Shown here: positions 15,610-24,100 of the stretch, piece by piece
How positions within the stretch are numbered: the stretch's first letter is position 1
Layout: every line of letters begins with the position of its first letter
Assembly: GCA_964371355.1 (NCBI GenBank)
Contig: CAYJMG010000005.1
Coordinates: 1-64,000, forward strand
Reading direction: 5' to 3'
DNA: 64,000 bases
Source of the DNA: JACRBR01 sp964371355
GTDB lineage: Bacteria; Chloroflexota; Dehalococcoidia; DSTF01; JACRBR01
Made by a program: the position numbers and the translations under genes
The notes under the pieces: generated by a model
Told to the model about the DNA's origin: nothing
Databases searched by the model: none
Seen by the model: only the letters and a program-made list of their open reading frames with translations

Positions 15610-16761
15610 ATGCCCCTCGCCGACCTCGCCCGACTCCGTGACGCCACCAGCCGCCGGGAGTCCTCCTGGGACACCACCGGCGGCAACGCAGACGCCTGGA
15701 TGATCAACCCGGGTGAGACCCGCACACTCGCCGACATGGCCGGTCCCGGCTGCGTCCGGCACATCTGGATGACGACGATGTCGCGAGAGGAGCACTACCT
15801 CCGCAAGAGCGTCCTCCGCATGTACTGGGACGGCGCCGATACGCCGTGTGTCGAGGTCCCGCTCGGCGACTTCTTTGGCGTCGGGCATGGCATGCTGGTC
15901 GACTTCTGGTCCCAGCCTCTCACGATGTCCCCGCGCGACGGCCGCGGGTTCAACTGCTTCTTTCCCATGCCCTTCCAGCGGCAGGGCAGAATCGACATAA
16001 CCAACGAGGGCGACCGCCGCCTCGTCCTGTACTTCTACGTCGACTACGAGACCTACGAGACCCCGCCCGCCAGCGCCTGGGAGAGTTCCCACTCGCGCGC
16101 CATACCCGGCGGCCGCGCCAGCGCGCGTGAGGCCGCCGCCGCTGCGGTCACCCCGGCGCGCAGCATGGACGCCGCGCCGCCGCCTGCCGCCGAGGGCTAC
16201 TTCCACGCGCAGTGGCGCCGCGAGGACCCGACCGACGGCTGGGGCCTGAAGGGGCGCTCGCACACCAACGAGGAGCGCGGCGAGGCGTGGAAGCGCCCGA
16301 ACCTCGATGGCGCCGGCAACTACGTCATCCTGGAGGCCACCGGCAGGGGGCACTACGTCGGCTGCAACATGAACATCGACGTCTTCGAGAAGCAGCAAAA
16401 CGACTGGTACGGCGAAGGCGACGACATGATCTGGATCGACGGCAAGCTCGCCATCCGGGGCACAGGGACCGAGGACTACTTCAACACCGCCTTCTCGCCC
16501 GAGACCGTCTTCTGTACGCCGTACCACGGGATCACCGTGTACCAGGGCACGAAGGAGTGGCCGTGGTCGGGCAAGAACTCGATGTACCGCTTCCACATCG
16601 AGGACCCGATCCACTTCCGCGAGAGCATCAAGGTCACCATCGAGCACGGCCACGCCAACGACCTCAGCAACGACTACAGCAGCACCGCCTACTACTACCA
16701 GACCCACCCCCACGCCGCGCATCCGGTGCTGTTACCGGTGGGGCAGCGCCTGCCGCGCTAG
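15610..16761 (+). CDS. DUF2961-domain protein (probable carbohydrate-active enzyme)
   Basis: The 383 residues match the DUF2961 family: ESSWDTTGGNADAWMINPGE, then HIWMTTMSREEHYLRKSVLR, LGDFFGVGHG and the late GTGTEDYFNTAF with the PYHGITVYQ region. Some characterised relatives act on fructofuranose- or arabinofuranose-containing glycans; the role here is unknown. There is no signal peptide. A low-complexity Ala/Pro/Arg insert (about 160-195) separates the two halves and makes it longer than a minimal domain. ATG 15610 is where similarity begins; no strong ribosome site is visible. Confidence 0.8.
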   Translation: MPLADLARLRDATSRRESSWDTTGGNADAWMINPGETRTLADMAGPGCVRHIWMTTMSREEHYLRKSVLRMYWDGADTPCVEVPLGDFFGVGHGMLVDFWSQPLTMSPRDGRGFNCFFPMPFQRQGRIDITNEGDRRLVLYFYVDYETYETPPASAWESSHSRAIPGGRASAREAAAAAVTPARSMDAAPPPAAEGYFHAQWRREDPTDGWGLKGRSHTNEERGEAWKRPNLDGAGNYVILEATGRGHYVGCNMNIDVFEKQQNDWYGEGDDMIWIDGKLAIRGTGTEDYFNTAFSPETVFCTPYHGITVYQGTKEWPWSGKNSMYRFHIEDPIHFRESIKVTIEHGHANDLSNDYSSTAYYYQTHPHAAHPVLLPVGQRLPR

Positions 16762-16894
16762 CGACGCCGTAGCCGGGGACGATCTAAGCGCATACCATGG
16801 ACTTGGTCGGTGTGAAACTCCAACTTGGAGGCCGCTGCTGAACATCACCGAGTGGTGCCCCACAAGTCCGCTGATGGGGAATGGAGGCAGGAAG

Positions 16895-17269
16895 ATGGAA
16901 GGACATAACTATCTCCGCACGCACGATCTCGAAGCTGAGCACTTGCTGCTCGACCTTGGGAAAGTCGTAACGGAGTTACATGCTGGGATCACGCCCGGAC
17001 AAGCGCGAGGCGCCGTCACCCTCGTCAAGCAGAGTGGGATGAGCCTTGTGCTGACCCATCTCCACTCTGGAGGGACGCTGCAGGAACACGCCGCTCCGGG
17101 CGCAGCCACTGTCCAGGTGTTGGACGGCCGGGTGCGCGTTCACATCGGGGATGAAACCTTCGAAGTGCCCGCTGGCCGGTTGATCGCCTTCAATTCGGGC
17201 GTCCGGCACGCCGTCGAAGCGCTGGAGGATTCGACGTTGCTGCTCACCCTGACGGCCGGCAGACCCTGA
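16895..17269 (+). CDS. cupin-domain protein
   Basis: The 124-residue single-cupin protein has LVLTHLHSGGTLQEHAAPG (cupin motif 1 with His and Glu ligands) and FEVPAGRLIAFNSGVRHAVE (motif 2 with the second metal His). Such proteins often bind a metal and act as small isomerases, dioxygenases or sensors. ATG 16895 is preferred over ATG 16874 because GGAGG lies 7 nt upstream. It is convergent with the rhamnosidase. Its substrate is unknown. Confidence 0.75.
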   Translation: MEGHNYLRTHDLEAEHLLLDLGKVVTELHAGITPGQARGAVTLVKQSGMSLVLTHLHSGGTLQEHAAPGAATVQVLDGRVRVHIGDETFEVPAGRLIAFNSGVRHAVEALEDSTLLLTLTAGRP

Positions 17270-17305
17270 CAGTACTCGATCGGCGGCCACGAGCAGCCGC
17301 AGCAC

Positions 17306-19915
17306 TTACACCGCGAACTCATACCGCCACATCCCGGACCCTACCTCCACTCGCTCGCCGCCGGCAGGCGGGATCACGACCGCGGACGCATTCGCCGGCA
17401 CCACCACCTCCAGCTCCATCCGCCCGTCCTCCACACGCCAATTCGACGACGCGAGGCCGTACGGCGTCCGCAGCCGAGACGTCGCCGACGTGATGCCGCC
17501 GCCTGCGCGCGGGCTGACGAGGATGCGGCGGTAGCCGGGCTCCAGCGGGGCGAGGCCGCCTACGGTGCGGTGCAGCCAGTCGGCTACGGCGCCAAGGGCA
17601 TAGTGGTTGAACGACGTCATCTCGCCGGGGTTCACGCGCCCGTCGGGGAGCTGGCTGTCCCAGCGCTCCCAGATCGTCGTCGCGCCCATCGTCACCGGGT
17701 ACAGCCACGACGGGCACTCGCGCTCCATCAGCATCGCGAACGCGGCGTCGATCTCGCCCTCCTCGCACAGGGCGTCGAGGATCAGCGCCGTCCCCACGAA
17801 GCCCGTGCCCACGCGGAAGCCGTTGTGGCGCACCAGCGACACCAGCCGCCGCGCCGCCCGCTGCCGTGGCTCCTCGCTCTCGATGAGGCCGAACAGCAGT
17901 CCGAGCGCGTACGCGGTCTGCGAATCGCTCGCCATCCGTCCGCTCGGTGTCACGTATTCGCGCCGGAAAGCCACTCGCACCTCATCCGCCAGTGCCCAGT
18001 ACCGCGCGCGGTCGTCCTCACGCCCCAGCACGCCCGCCGCCCGGCTCAACAGCTCCGCCACGCGCGAGAAGTAAGCCGTCGCCACCAGGTGCGGGTCCGT
18101 CATCGCGCGCTGGGGCTGGTCGGGCGGCGCGCTGGGGTCGAGCCAGTCCGCGAGCTGGAAGCCCTGGTCCCACAGCCGCGTGGGGCCCGCGAGGCGCTCG
18201 ACGCAGTCGACCCAGCGGCGCATGCTCTCGTACTGGGTCGCCAGGATCCCCGGGTCGCCGTAGCGCTCGTACAGCACCCAGGGCACGATCACGCCAGCGT
18301 CCCCCCACACCGCCTGGGCCGTTCCCTTGAACAGCCCCGCCGCGGGCGCGTCCACGCGCGCGAACAGGTTCGGGATCACGATCGGCACGACCCCATCCTC
18401 CGTCTGGTCCGCCGCCACGTCCGCCAGCCACGACTCGAGGAAGCCCGCCGCGTCGTGGAGGTAGCAGGCCGAGGGCGAGAAGACGGTCAGGTCGCCGGTC
18501 CATCCCAGGCGTTCGTCGCGCTGCGGGCAATCGGTCGGCACGTCGAGGAAGTTCGACTTCATGCTCCACACGGCGTTCTCGTGCAGGCGGTTGACCATGG
18601 GGTCGCTGCACTCGAACGAGCCCGTGCGCTCCATGTCGGTGTGACAGGGCACGGCCCGGATCGCGTCGGGCGACAGCGTGCCCGGCCAGCCGTCGATCTG
18701 CGCGTACCGGAACCCGTGGAACGTGAACCGAGGCTCCCACGTCTCGACGCCGTCGCCCAGCAGCGTGTAGTGGTCCGTCGCCTCGGCGGTGCGCAGGGTG
18801 CGCAGGCACAGCTCGCCGTCTTCGAGCAGCTCGGCATGGCGCAGTGTGATGGTCGTCCCGGCGGGGCCCTGCACCGAGATCCGCAGGCGGCCCGTCATGT
18901 TCTGGCCGAAGTCGACAAGCGTCTTGCCGCTGGGCGAGGTGATGATCTCGCGCGGGGCCAACTCGTCCTGCCCGCGCACCGGCGGACCCGTTGGCGCGCA
19001 TAGCGTCGCCAGGTCGCGCTCGATCTCGCGGACGCCGGACCAGGCGCCGTCCTCGAAGCCGGGCGTAGACCAGCCGGCGATCTCCTGGCGCGCGTCGTAT
19101 GTCTCGCCCTCGTAAATGCCGGACGACAGGATCGGCCCGCGCGCGGCGCGCCACGTGCCGTCGGCCGCCGTCGCGACGACGTCAGTGGTCCCGTCGACGT
19201 ACGCGATCTCGAGCTGCGCGAGCCAGGCTATGCGGTCGCCGTACACGTTCCGCCCGCCCGCGCGGGGGAAGCCGATGCGGCCGCGGTACCAGCCCTCGCC
19301 GAGGATCGCCCCGAGGCAGTTCGCGCCCTCCCGCAGCAGCGGGAGCACGTCGAACGTCTGGTAACGCAGGCGGTGGTCGTAGCTTGTCCAGCCCGGCGAC
19401 AGCACGTGGTCACCGACGCGAACGCCGTTGATCTCCGCCTCGTACAGGCCGAGGGCGCTCGCGTACAGCCGCGCCCGCACGGCGCCCGGGCGCAGGGCGA
19501 ACTCGCGACGCAGGTGGGGGGAGGGCTGCATCACCTCGATGTCTTCGTCCCAGTCCGGGGTGACGTACCGCGCCGACCAGTCGCTCGCGTCCAGCAGGCC
19601 GGCCTCGACCACGGCGGGCGCGCTCCACGCGGACTCCGATCTGTCGGCGCCCCAGGCGCGTACGCGCACTGACAGGCGGTCGCGGGACCGTAGCGGCGGG
19701 CCGCCCCATGGAACGAGCACCGAGGCGTCCGACGCCACGCGGCCCGTCGACCACGCGACGGCGCCGATGTCGTTCAGCGCTTCGATCTCGTATGCCGCCT
19801 GCCGCCATCCGGGTGTCTCCGACTCCACCATCCAGGAGACGCGCGGGCGCGGCACACCGATGCCCACGGCCTCCCGCAGGTGCTCGAACCGGACGCTTCC
19901 TTCGACGATCCGCAT
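17306..19915 (-). CDS. alpha-L-rhamnosidase (glycoside hydrolase family 78)
   Basis: The 869-residue protein shows the GH78 layout: N-terminal beta-sandwich domains (about 1-330, including the carbohydrate-binding segment RLYASALGLYEAEINGVRVG), an (alpha/alpha)6 catalytic barrel (about 420-760) containing VPTDCPQRDERLGWTGDL with the acidic catalytic region, and a C-terminal beta domain with NPGEMTSFNHYALGAVADWL just before it. It would release terminal L-rhamnose from glycans or glycosides. There is no signal peptide, so it acts in the cytoplasm unless exported otherwise. The ATG at 19915 has GGAGG 5 nt upstream; the frame stays open far upstream but overlaps the next gene. Confidence 0.9.
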   Translation of the reverse strand: MRIVEGSVRFEHLREAVGIGVPRPRVSWMVESETPGWRQAAYEIEALNDIGAVAWSTGRVASDASVLVPWGGPPLRSRDRLSVRVRAWGADRSESAWSAPAVVEAGLLDASDWSARYVTPDWDEDIEVMQPSPHLRREFALRPGAVRARLYASALGLYEAEINGVRVGDHVLSPGWTSYDHRLRYQTFDVLPLLREGANCLGAILGEGWYRGRIGFPRAGGRNVYGDRIAWLAQLEIAYVDGTTDVVATAADGTWRAARGPILSSGIYEGETYDARQEIAGWSTPGFEDGAWSGVREIERDLATLCAPTGPPVRGQDELAPREIITSPSGKTLVDFGQNMTGRLRISVQGPAGTTITLRHAELLEDGELCLRTLRTAEATDHYTLLGDGVETWEPRFTFHGFRYAQIDGWPGTLSPDAIRAVPCHTDMERTGSFECSDPMVNRLHENAVWSMKSNFLDVPTDCPQRDERLGWTGDLTVFSPSACYLHDAAGFLESWLADVAADQTEDGVVPIVIPNLFARVDAPAAGLFKGTAQAVWGDAGVIVPWVLYERYGDPGILATQYESMRRWVDCVERLAGPTRLWDQGFQLADWLDPSAPPDQPQRAMTDPHLVATAYFSRVAELLSRAAGVLGREDDRARYWALADEVRVAFRREYVTPSGRMASDSQTAYALGLLFGLIESEEPRQRAARRLVSLVRHNGFRVGTGFVGTALILDALCEEGEIDAAFAMLMERECPSWLYPVTMGATTIWERWDSQLPDGRVNPGEMTSFNHYALGAVADWLHRTVGGLAPLEPGYRRILVSPRAGGGITSATSRLRTPYGLASSNWRVEDGRMELEVVVPANASAVVIPPAGGERVEVGSGMWRYEFAV

Positions 19916-20102
19916 CGACGCCTCCATTCCGCTTGCCGGGCGAGGCGAGTGTACACGCCGATGCGGCCTGGAACCGCCCGCAGGAAATTGCCCGGCAGTT
20001 TTCGCTCGCGAGGCCGGCGCCCGCGGCCTGGTGCCGGCGACTACAGTGGATGCGATGGTGCGTGTCGCCGAGGCGCCCGCACGGGCACAGGCGCTTTCCG
20101 GA

Positions 20103-21191
20103 TCACCTTGGGGTGACTTCTGCCGGATCCGCGACAAGTTCGCCGGGGACGGCGATGCGCTGGCGTTCCAGGTACTCCTCGAGGTTGCGGGGGCGATAGT
20201 CCGGAAGGCCCGCGCGGCGCTCGAGGGCGCTGGGGTGCAGGCTTTCGTTGGCGCGGCGGGCGAGGCCGACGGGGCGGAGGGCGCGGCGGAGATAGGGGAA
20301 GCCGCGCACGTCGTGGAGCTTGCCGCAGGGGTCGGGGTGGAGTCCGGCAAGGAATCCCGGATCGAACTCCAGCCCCGCGACCTGCGCCTTCTGGAGCATC
20401 CAGCCCAGGGCTCCCTTCGACAGCCCGCTGTCGGCGTGGCCGCCACCGACATCACAGTGGCCGCCGGGGAACCAGGCCTGCTCGAAGACCTGGTCATCGG
20501 CCTTCTCGCTCTGCTCCCAGATGGTGGGTTCGAACACCTTGCGTCGCTCGTCGATGGCGAGCGCCTGGAAGGCGAAGGCGACGCGGCTGCTGAGCCGGAC
20601 ATCGTGGAACTGGTGGTTGCGGCGGCTGAGGAAGCGCAGAGGGAGGTTGGTGGGGATGCCGAGGGCGCCGACGGTGTCCCAGACGGCGATGCACCGGATG
20701 GGGACGGGGTCGATGGAGTGGTCGGCGCGGAACTTGATAGCCTCGGGCGTGTCGGGCGTCTTGTCGGGTTTGCGGTACAGCCTGTAGGCGGCGTCGAGCA
20801 GGTCGCCCTCGTGGCGGTGCAGGATGCCGCACTTGCGGATGAGGCCGGCGGCGCTGCGGACGGTATAGGCGCCACGCGAGAAGCCGAAGAAGTAGATGCG
20901 GTCGCCTTCGCCGATGCGGCCGCCGGGAGCGTAGTTGTGGACGAGGAAGCGGTAGGCGTCTTTCACATTGTCGTCGAGGCCGGCGCCGATGGCGCCGCCG
21001 GTCCACTTGTCGATGAAGTTGCCGGTGCCGACGCCGGCGTCGTAAAAGACGACCTGGGCTTCGCCGCGGCTGTTCTGCGGCAGCAGGGCGCGGGCGAGTT
21101 CCACGACGTTGGAGGGGCGTGGCATGCCGGAGGACTCGCGCTCGGCGGTGTTCCAGGTGCCATCGGAGCAGACGATGAGTGAGCGGGGCAT
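20103..21191 (-). CDS. DUF2235 alpha/beta-hydrolase-type protein
   Basis: The 362 residues start with the DUF2235 signature SLIVCSDGTWN and contain YFFGFSRGAYTVRSAAGLI, whose GFSRG is the serine-nucleophile elbow (GxSxG) seen in this family and in type VI secretion phospholipase relatives. WFPGGHCDVGGGH supplies a likely catalytic His/Asp region. The function is a predicted hydrolase or lipase of unknown substrate. ATG 21191 has GGAGG 8 nt upstream; the longer frame is unsupported. There is no signal peptide. It lies in the same direction as the rhamnosidase but 187 bp apart. Confidence 0.85.
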   Translation of the reverse strand: MPRSLIVCSDGTWNTAERESSGMPRPSNVVELARALLPQNSRGEAQVVFYDAGVGTGNFIDKWTGGAIGAGLDDNVKDAYRFLVHNYAPGGRIGEGDRIYFFGFSRGAYTVRSAAGLIRKCGILHRHEGDLLDAAYRLYRKPDKTPDTPEAIKFRADHSIDPVPIRCIAVWDTVGALGIPTNLPLRFLSRRNHQFHDVRLSSRVAFAFQALAIDERRKVFEPTIWEQSEKADDQVFEQAWFPGGHCDVGGGHADSGLSKGALGWMLQKAQVAGLEFDPGFLAGLHPDPCGKLHDVRGFPYLRRALRPVGLARRANESLHPSALERRAGLPDYRPRNLEEYLERQRIAVPGELVADPAEVTPR

Positions 21192-21701
21192 CGGGGCGCC
21201 TCCGGCCCGGTTCGCAGTTGTCAGGTCACAGTCCCTCGCTGGCGGTCCCCGCGGGTGCGGGGCGCCGGAGTAGGGCCGATCGTACGACCGGTACGTACGG
21301 ATGTCAATACCTCTTATTGGCTGGAAGCGGCTGGGCGCAGGCCGGGAGTCAGAAGTCGGACCCGTTTCTGTGCTCGGCCGCGGCCCGGGGGTGCTGGGCG
21401 CCTGGCCCGCCGCGATTCGGGCCACCTAATTCCGGGGAAATCTCACGAAAGTGATCCGGCGCGCTTGGAGATCGCGCGCCATTCGCTCTAGCGTCGCTCT
21501 CGGAGAGCCTCGCCGTCGGCCCGGCGCCGGATGCTGTGGCTCCTGGCGGGAGGCTCGGACGGCCCCCGCCGCGATCACCGCACTGCCGTGGTGCCCGGGC
21601 TGCGCATTCCGCAGCTGACCTCGCCGGCGCTTCGCAAACGCTGTGTTGTTCGATCAGGACCCGCGAAACGACGACCAGACGACCGGAATGAGGAGAACGT
21701 C
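21192..21701. promoter_or_regulatory. 510-bp divergent intergenic region with palindromes
   Basis: No gene. Notable features are a hairpin CCCCGC-GGGT-GCGGGG (21247-21262), a palindromic CGTAC-GACCG-GTACG (21281-21295) followed by another GTACGG, and a GGCGCGC/GCGCGCC inverted repeat (21458-21480). The CGTAC palindrome is a candidate operator for the DUF2235 gene, but no -35/-10 pair was fixed. Confidence 0.4.
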
Positions 21702-21953
21702 ATGACCACCACATCCACCGACACCTACCGCTACGAAGTCGGCGAAGAGGTCCTCTTCCGCCCCGATCCGTACATCGCCGTCAGCCTCGTGTCCGGCGAG
21801 GACAACCACGAGAAGCTCCCCCGCTGGACCATCGGCGAGATCACCGCTCGCCATCCGCACCCCGGTTCGCCCGGATACGACATCGCGTTCATGATCGGTT
21901 GTGCCCGCTTCACGATGCGCATTCCCGAGTCCGCCATCGAAGGCGTCGCGTGA
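21702..21953 (+). CDS. small conserved-looking hypothetical protein
   Basis: From ATG 21702 (AGGAGAACGTC upstream) the protein has 83 residues: YRYEVGEEVLFRPDPYIAVS, a PRWTIGEITARHPHPGSPGY stretch and IAFMIGCARFTMRIPESAIE at the end. It looks like a compact beta-rich (SH3-like) domain with no signal peptide or membrane segment. The frame upstream of 21702 is open but codon use and lack of a ribosome site argue against a longer start. I do not recognise a family. Confidence 0.65.
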   Translation: MTTTSTDTYRYEVGEEVLFRPDPYIAVSLVSGEDNHEKLPRWTIGEITARHPHPGSPGYDIAFMIGCARFTMRIPESAIEGVA

Positions 21954-21959
21954 AGCCGC

Positions 21960-22421
21960 CTAGAGTTGCGTCGTGAAGACGACGGCGTGTTCGTCCCGGC
22001 GTGCCTCGTGGAACCCGGCGGACCGGTAGAACCCGACCGCGTCGTCCCATACCGGCACGGTCTGAAGGATCAGTCTGGTGCAGCCCAGGCGCCTGGCATG
22101 CTCCTTGAGAGACGCCAGCACGAGCGTCGCGATGCCGGCGCGCCGCAGCCGTCGATCCGTCGACATGCGCACGACCTGCATCACGGCATCCTCGCTGGGG
22201 ATCAGCGCGCCGGTCCCCACGATGCGGCCAGCCGCGTCGGCGACGAGGAACACGCCATCGGCGTACGACCGCGCGATGTCCTCGAGGTCGGTGTTGATGT
22301 GCTCGTCGACGTGGCCGAAGTGCTCGCCTAGGCCCTCGATGATGAGACGGCGCGCACGCTCCTGATCGGGAGGCGCGAACGGGCGCACAACGATGCTCGC
22401 GGGTGGCCTGGTCTCAGGCAC
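21960..22421 (-). CDS. GNAT-family N-acetyltransferase
   Basis: The 153-residue protein has the GNAT core: IVRPFAPPDQERARRLI at the N-terminus, the VGTGALIPSED strand, and motif A QVVRMSTDRRLRRAGIATLV, whose RRAGIA loop binds the acetyl-CoA pyrophosphate. FYRSAGFHEARR closes the fold. It uses GTG 22421 with GAGG upstream inside the end of the serine-hydrolase gene 6 bp away, so the two are probably co-transcribed. The substrate is unknown. Confidence 0.85.
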   Translation of the reverse strand: MPETRPPASIVVRPFAPPDQERARRLIIEGLGEHFGHVDEHINTDLEDIARSYADGVFLVADAAGRIVGTGALIPSEDAVMQVVRMSTDRRLRRAGIATLVLASLKEHARRLGCTRLILQTVPVWDDAVGFYRSAGFHEARRDEHAVVFTTQL

Positions 22422-22427
22422 GCGGCC

Positions 22428-23915
22428 TCACGCGTCCGGGCGCCGGTGCATGCGGACGAGTTCGTCAAGCCGCAGGCCGGTCACGCGGCCGCCGCCGTCG
22501 CGGTCGAAGGCGACGTAGGCGGCGTCGGCGTCGGGGAGCTGGATGGCGAAGAAGCCGGGGTCGCCGGGGTCGCAGGGCGTTAGTGGCACGCCGTCCTTCC
22601 ACTTCCCCCAGCGCGACCGCAGCACAAGCGCGTCGCCGTCGCGTTCGATGTGGACCGGGCCGATGCGGGTGGCCGGGCGGAAGTTGGTAAGGGGTCCGGG
22701 CATCGGAAGCTGGTACTGGCCGGGGGCGTTCGCGAGCAGCTCACCGTCGGTCGGACGATCCGGGAAGGGTGCGTCCTCGACGCCGAGCACCGCGCGGACG
22801 ATGCGGCGGAAGACGGCGGCGGGCTCGTCCATCATGATGTTCATGTGCTGCACGATACCGATGTTCGCGCCCGGCAGCACGTCGAGATGGGAGTTCCACC
22901 CGCCGAAGTAAGCGCCACCGTGGCCCAGCGACGTGCGCCAGGATGACGGCGGGGCGCCACCAACCCGGAGGGGCGTGCGCGCGATCGAGAGGCCCCAGCT
23001 CACCATGCGCTCGTCGTCGCCGTGCTGGGCCGAGGCCATCGCGTCGAAGGTCTCCGGCCGCACTATGCCGGCTCCTCGCCGGAGCAGGGCCGACGCGTAC
23101 TTCGCCATGTCGGGGATGGTGGACTGCACACCGCCGGCGGCGCGCATGCCCTGGTTGAAGTCGGCGGTGAAGCTGCCGCGGATGTTGTGGCCGTCGACGG
23201 CCGGCTCGTCCTTCACCGTGACGCCCGCGCGTTCGAGCTGGAACCGTGTGTCCTCGCCGGGGGCGCGATGGTAGCAGGCGGTGATCCGCTCGTCGTTCTG
23301 GTCTAGGATGTCGGTCGACGTCATGCCCAGCGGGCCCCAGATGCGGCGCTGCATGACGTCCTGCAGCGACGCGCCCTCCGCCCTCACGATGATCTCGCCG
23401 AGCAGGCCGTAGCCGTTGTTGCAGTACGCCCACTTCGAGCCGGGTTCGGCCTCGACGATGACGCCCTCGGGGTACAGCGTCGAGAAGTCACCGGGTGTCT
23501 GCACGGCGGCGCGGTCCGGGTTTGCGAAGTCGCGCAGGCGCTCCATAGTCGGGGCCTCGCCGATGCCGGAGGTGTGGGTCAGAAGATGCCACAGCGTCAT
23601 CGTCTCGGCCGGTCCGTCGAGCTGGAGCTCCGGGAGTAGCTCCGTCACGCGCCGGTCGAGGGAGAGCTTGCCTTCATCGACGAGGGCCATCGCGCAGAGG
23701 CCGACCATGGTCTTCGTGATCGAGGCGATGCGCTGGCGGCGCTCGGGTGACAGCGGCTCCTGGGACTCGATGTCGGCGTGGCCGAAGCCCTCGCAGAACA
23801 CCAGGTCGTCGCCTTCCGCCACACCGATGCTGATGCCTGGCAGGTGGTGCTTCGCGATGACCTCGGCCGCGGCCTGCCGGACGCGGTTGGCCGCTGCTGC
23901 GTCGAACGTGGGCAT
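22428..23915 (-). CDS. serine hydrolase of the class C beta-lactamase / penicillin-binding family
   Basis: The 495-residue protein has the SxxK motif SITK at 65-68, the YxN motif in WAYCNNGYGLLGEII, and a late LGHGGAYFGGW segment replacing the KTG box. A C-terminal domain (about 385-490) is typical of esterase or D-aminopeptidase relatives. Without a signal peptide it is probably a cytoplasmic esterase or peptidase, not a true beta-lactamase. ATG 23915 follows CGGAGGTAA. The GNAT gene follows directly and the D-aminoacylase-like gene precedes it. Confidence 0.85.
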   Translation of the reverse strand: MPTFDAAAANRVRQAAAEVIAKHHLPGISIGVAEGDDLVFCEGFGHADIESQEPLSPERRQRIASITKTMVGLCAMALVDEGKLSLDRRVTELLPELQLDGPAETMTLWHLLTHTSGIGEAPTMERLRDFANPDRAAVQTPGDFSTLYPEGVIVEAEPGSKWAYCNNGYGLLGEIIVRAEGASLQDVMQRRIWGPLGMTSTDILDQNDERITACYHRAPGEDTRFQLERAGVTVKDEPAVDGHNIRGSFTADFNQGMRAAGGVQSTIPDMAKYASALLRRGAGIVRPETFDAMASAQHGDDERMVSWGLSIARTPLRVGGAPPSSWRTSLGHGGAYFGGWNSHLDVLPGANIGIVQHMNIMMDEPAAVFRRIVRAVLGVEDAPFPDRPTDGELLANAPGQYQLPMPGPLTNFRPATRIGPVHIERDGDALVLRSRWGKWKDGVPLTPCDPGDPGFFAIQLPDADAAYVAFDRDGGGRVTGLRLDELVRMHRRPDA

Positions 23916-24030
23916 GGTTACCTCCGTGGCGGGCAGAGTACGACGCGTCCGGCGCGAGATCTAGCAGGGTGCTGACGACATCGTCACGCAGGCCTTCGGT
24001 CTCGACATAGCGTTTGTCGCGAACCTGTTC

Positions 24031-24051
24031 GCGCGGGCTGAAAGGCCGCGC
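24031..24051. repeat. REP-like palindrome (family A, diverged copy)
   Basis: GCGCGGGCT-gaa-AGGCCGCGC: the same 9-bp stem and 3-nt loop as the REPs around the RAYT gene, with one stem mismatch. A GCGAGGAT direct repeat follows. It lies between two minus-strand genes. Confidence 0.7.
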
Positions 24052-24100
24052 TGCGAGGATGCGAGGATGCAGGGTGCTGGATCCGGCCCCGGCCTGGGGT

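Noticed and set aside
15592..16722. 376-codon minus-strand frame.
   Set aside because: Shadow of the DUF2961 gene; Val/Ala/Asp-rich translation without similarity.
19916..20875. N-terminal extension of the rhamnosidase frame.
   Set aside because: It would overlap the DUF2235 gene and lacks GH78 features; GGAGG before ATG 19915 marks the true start.
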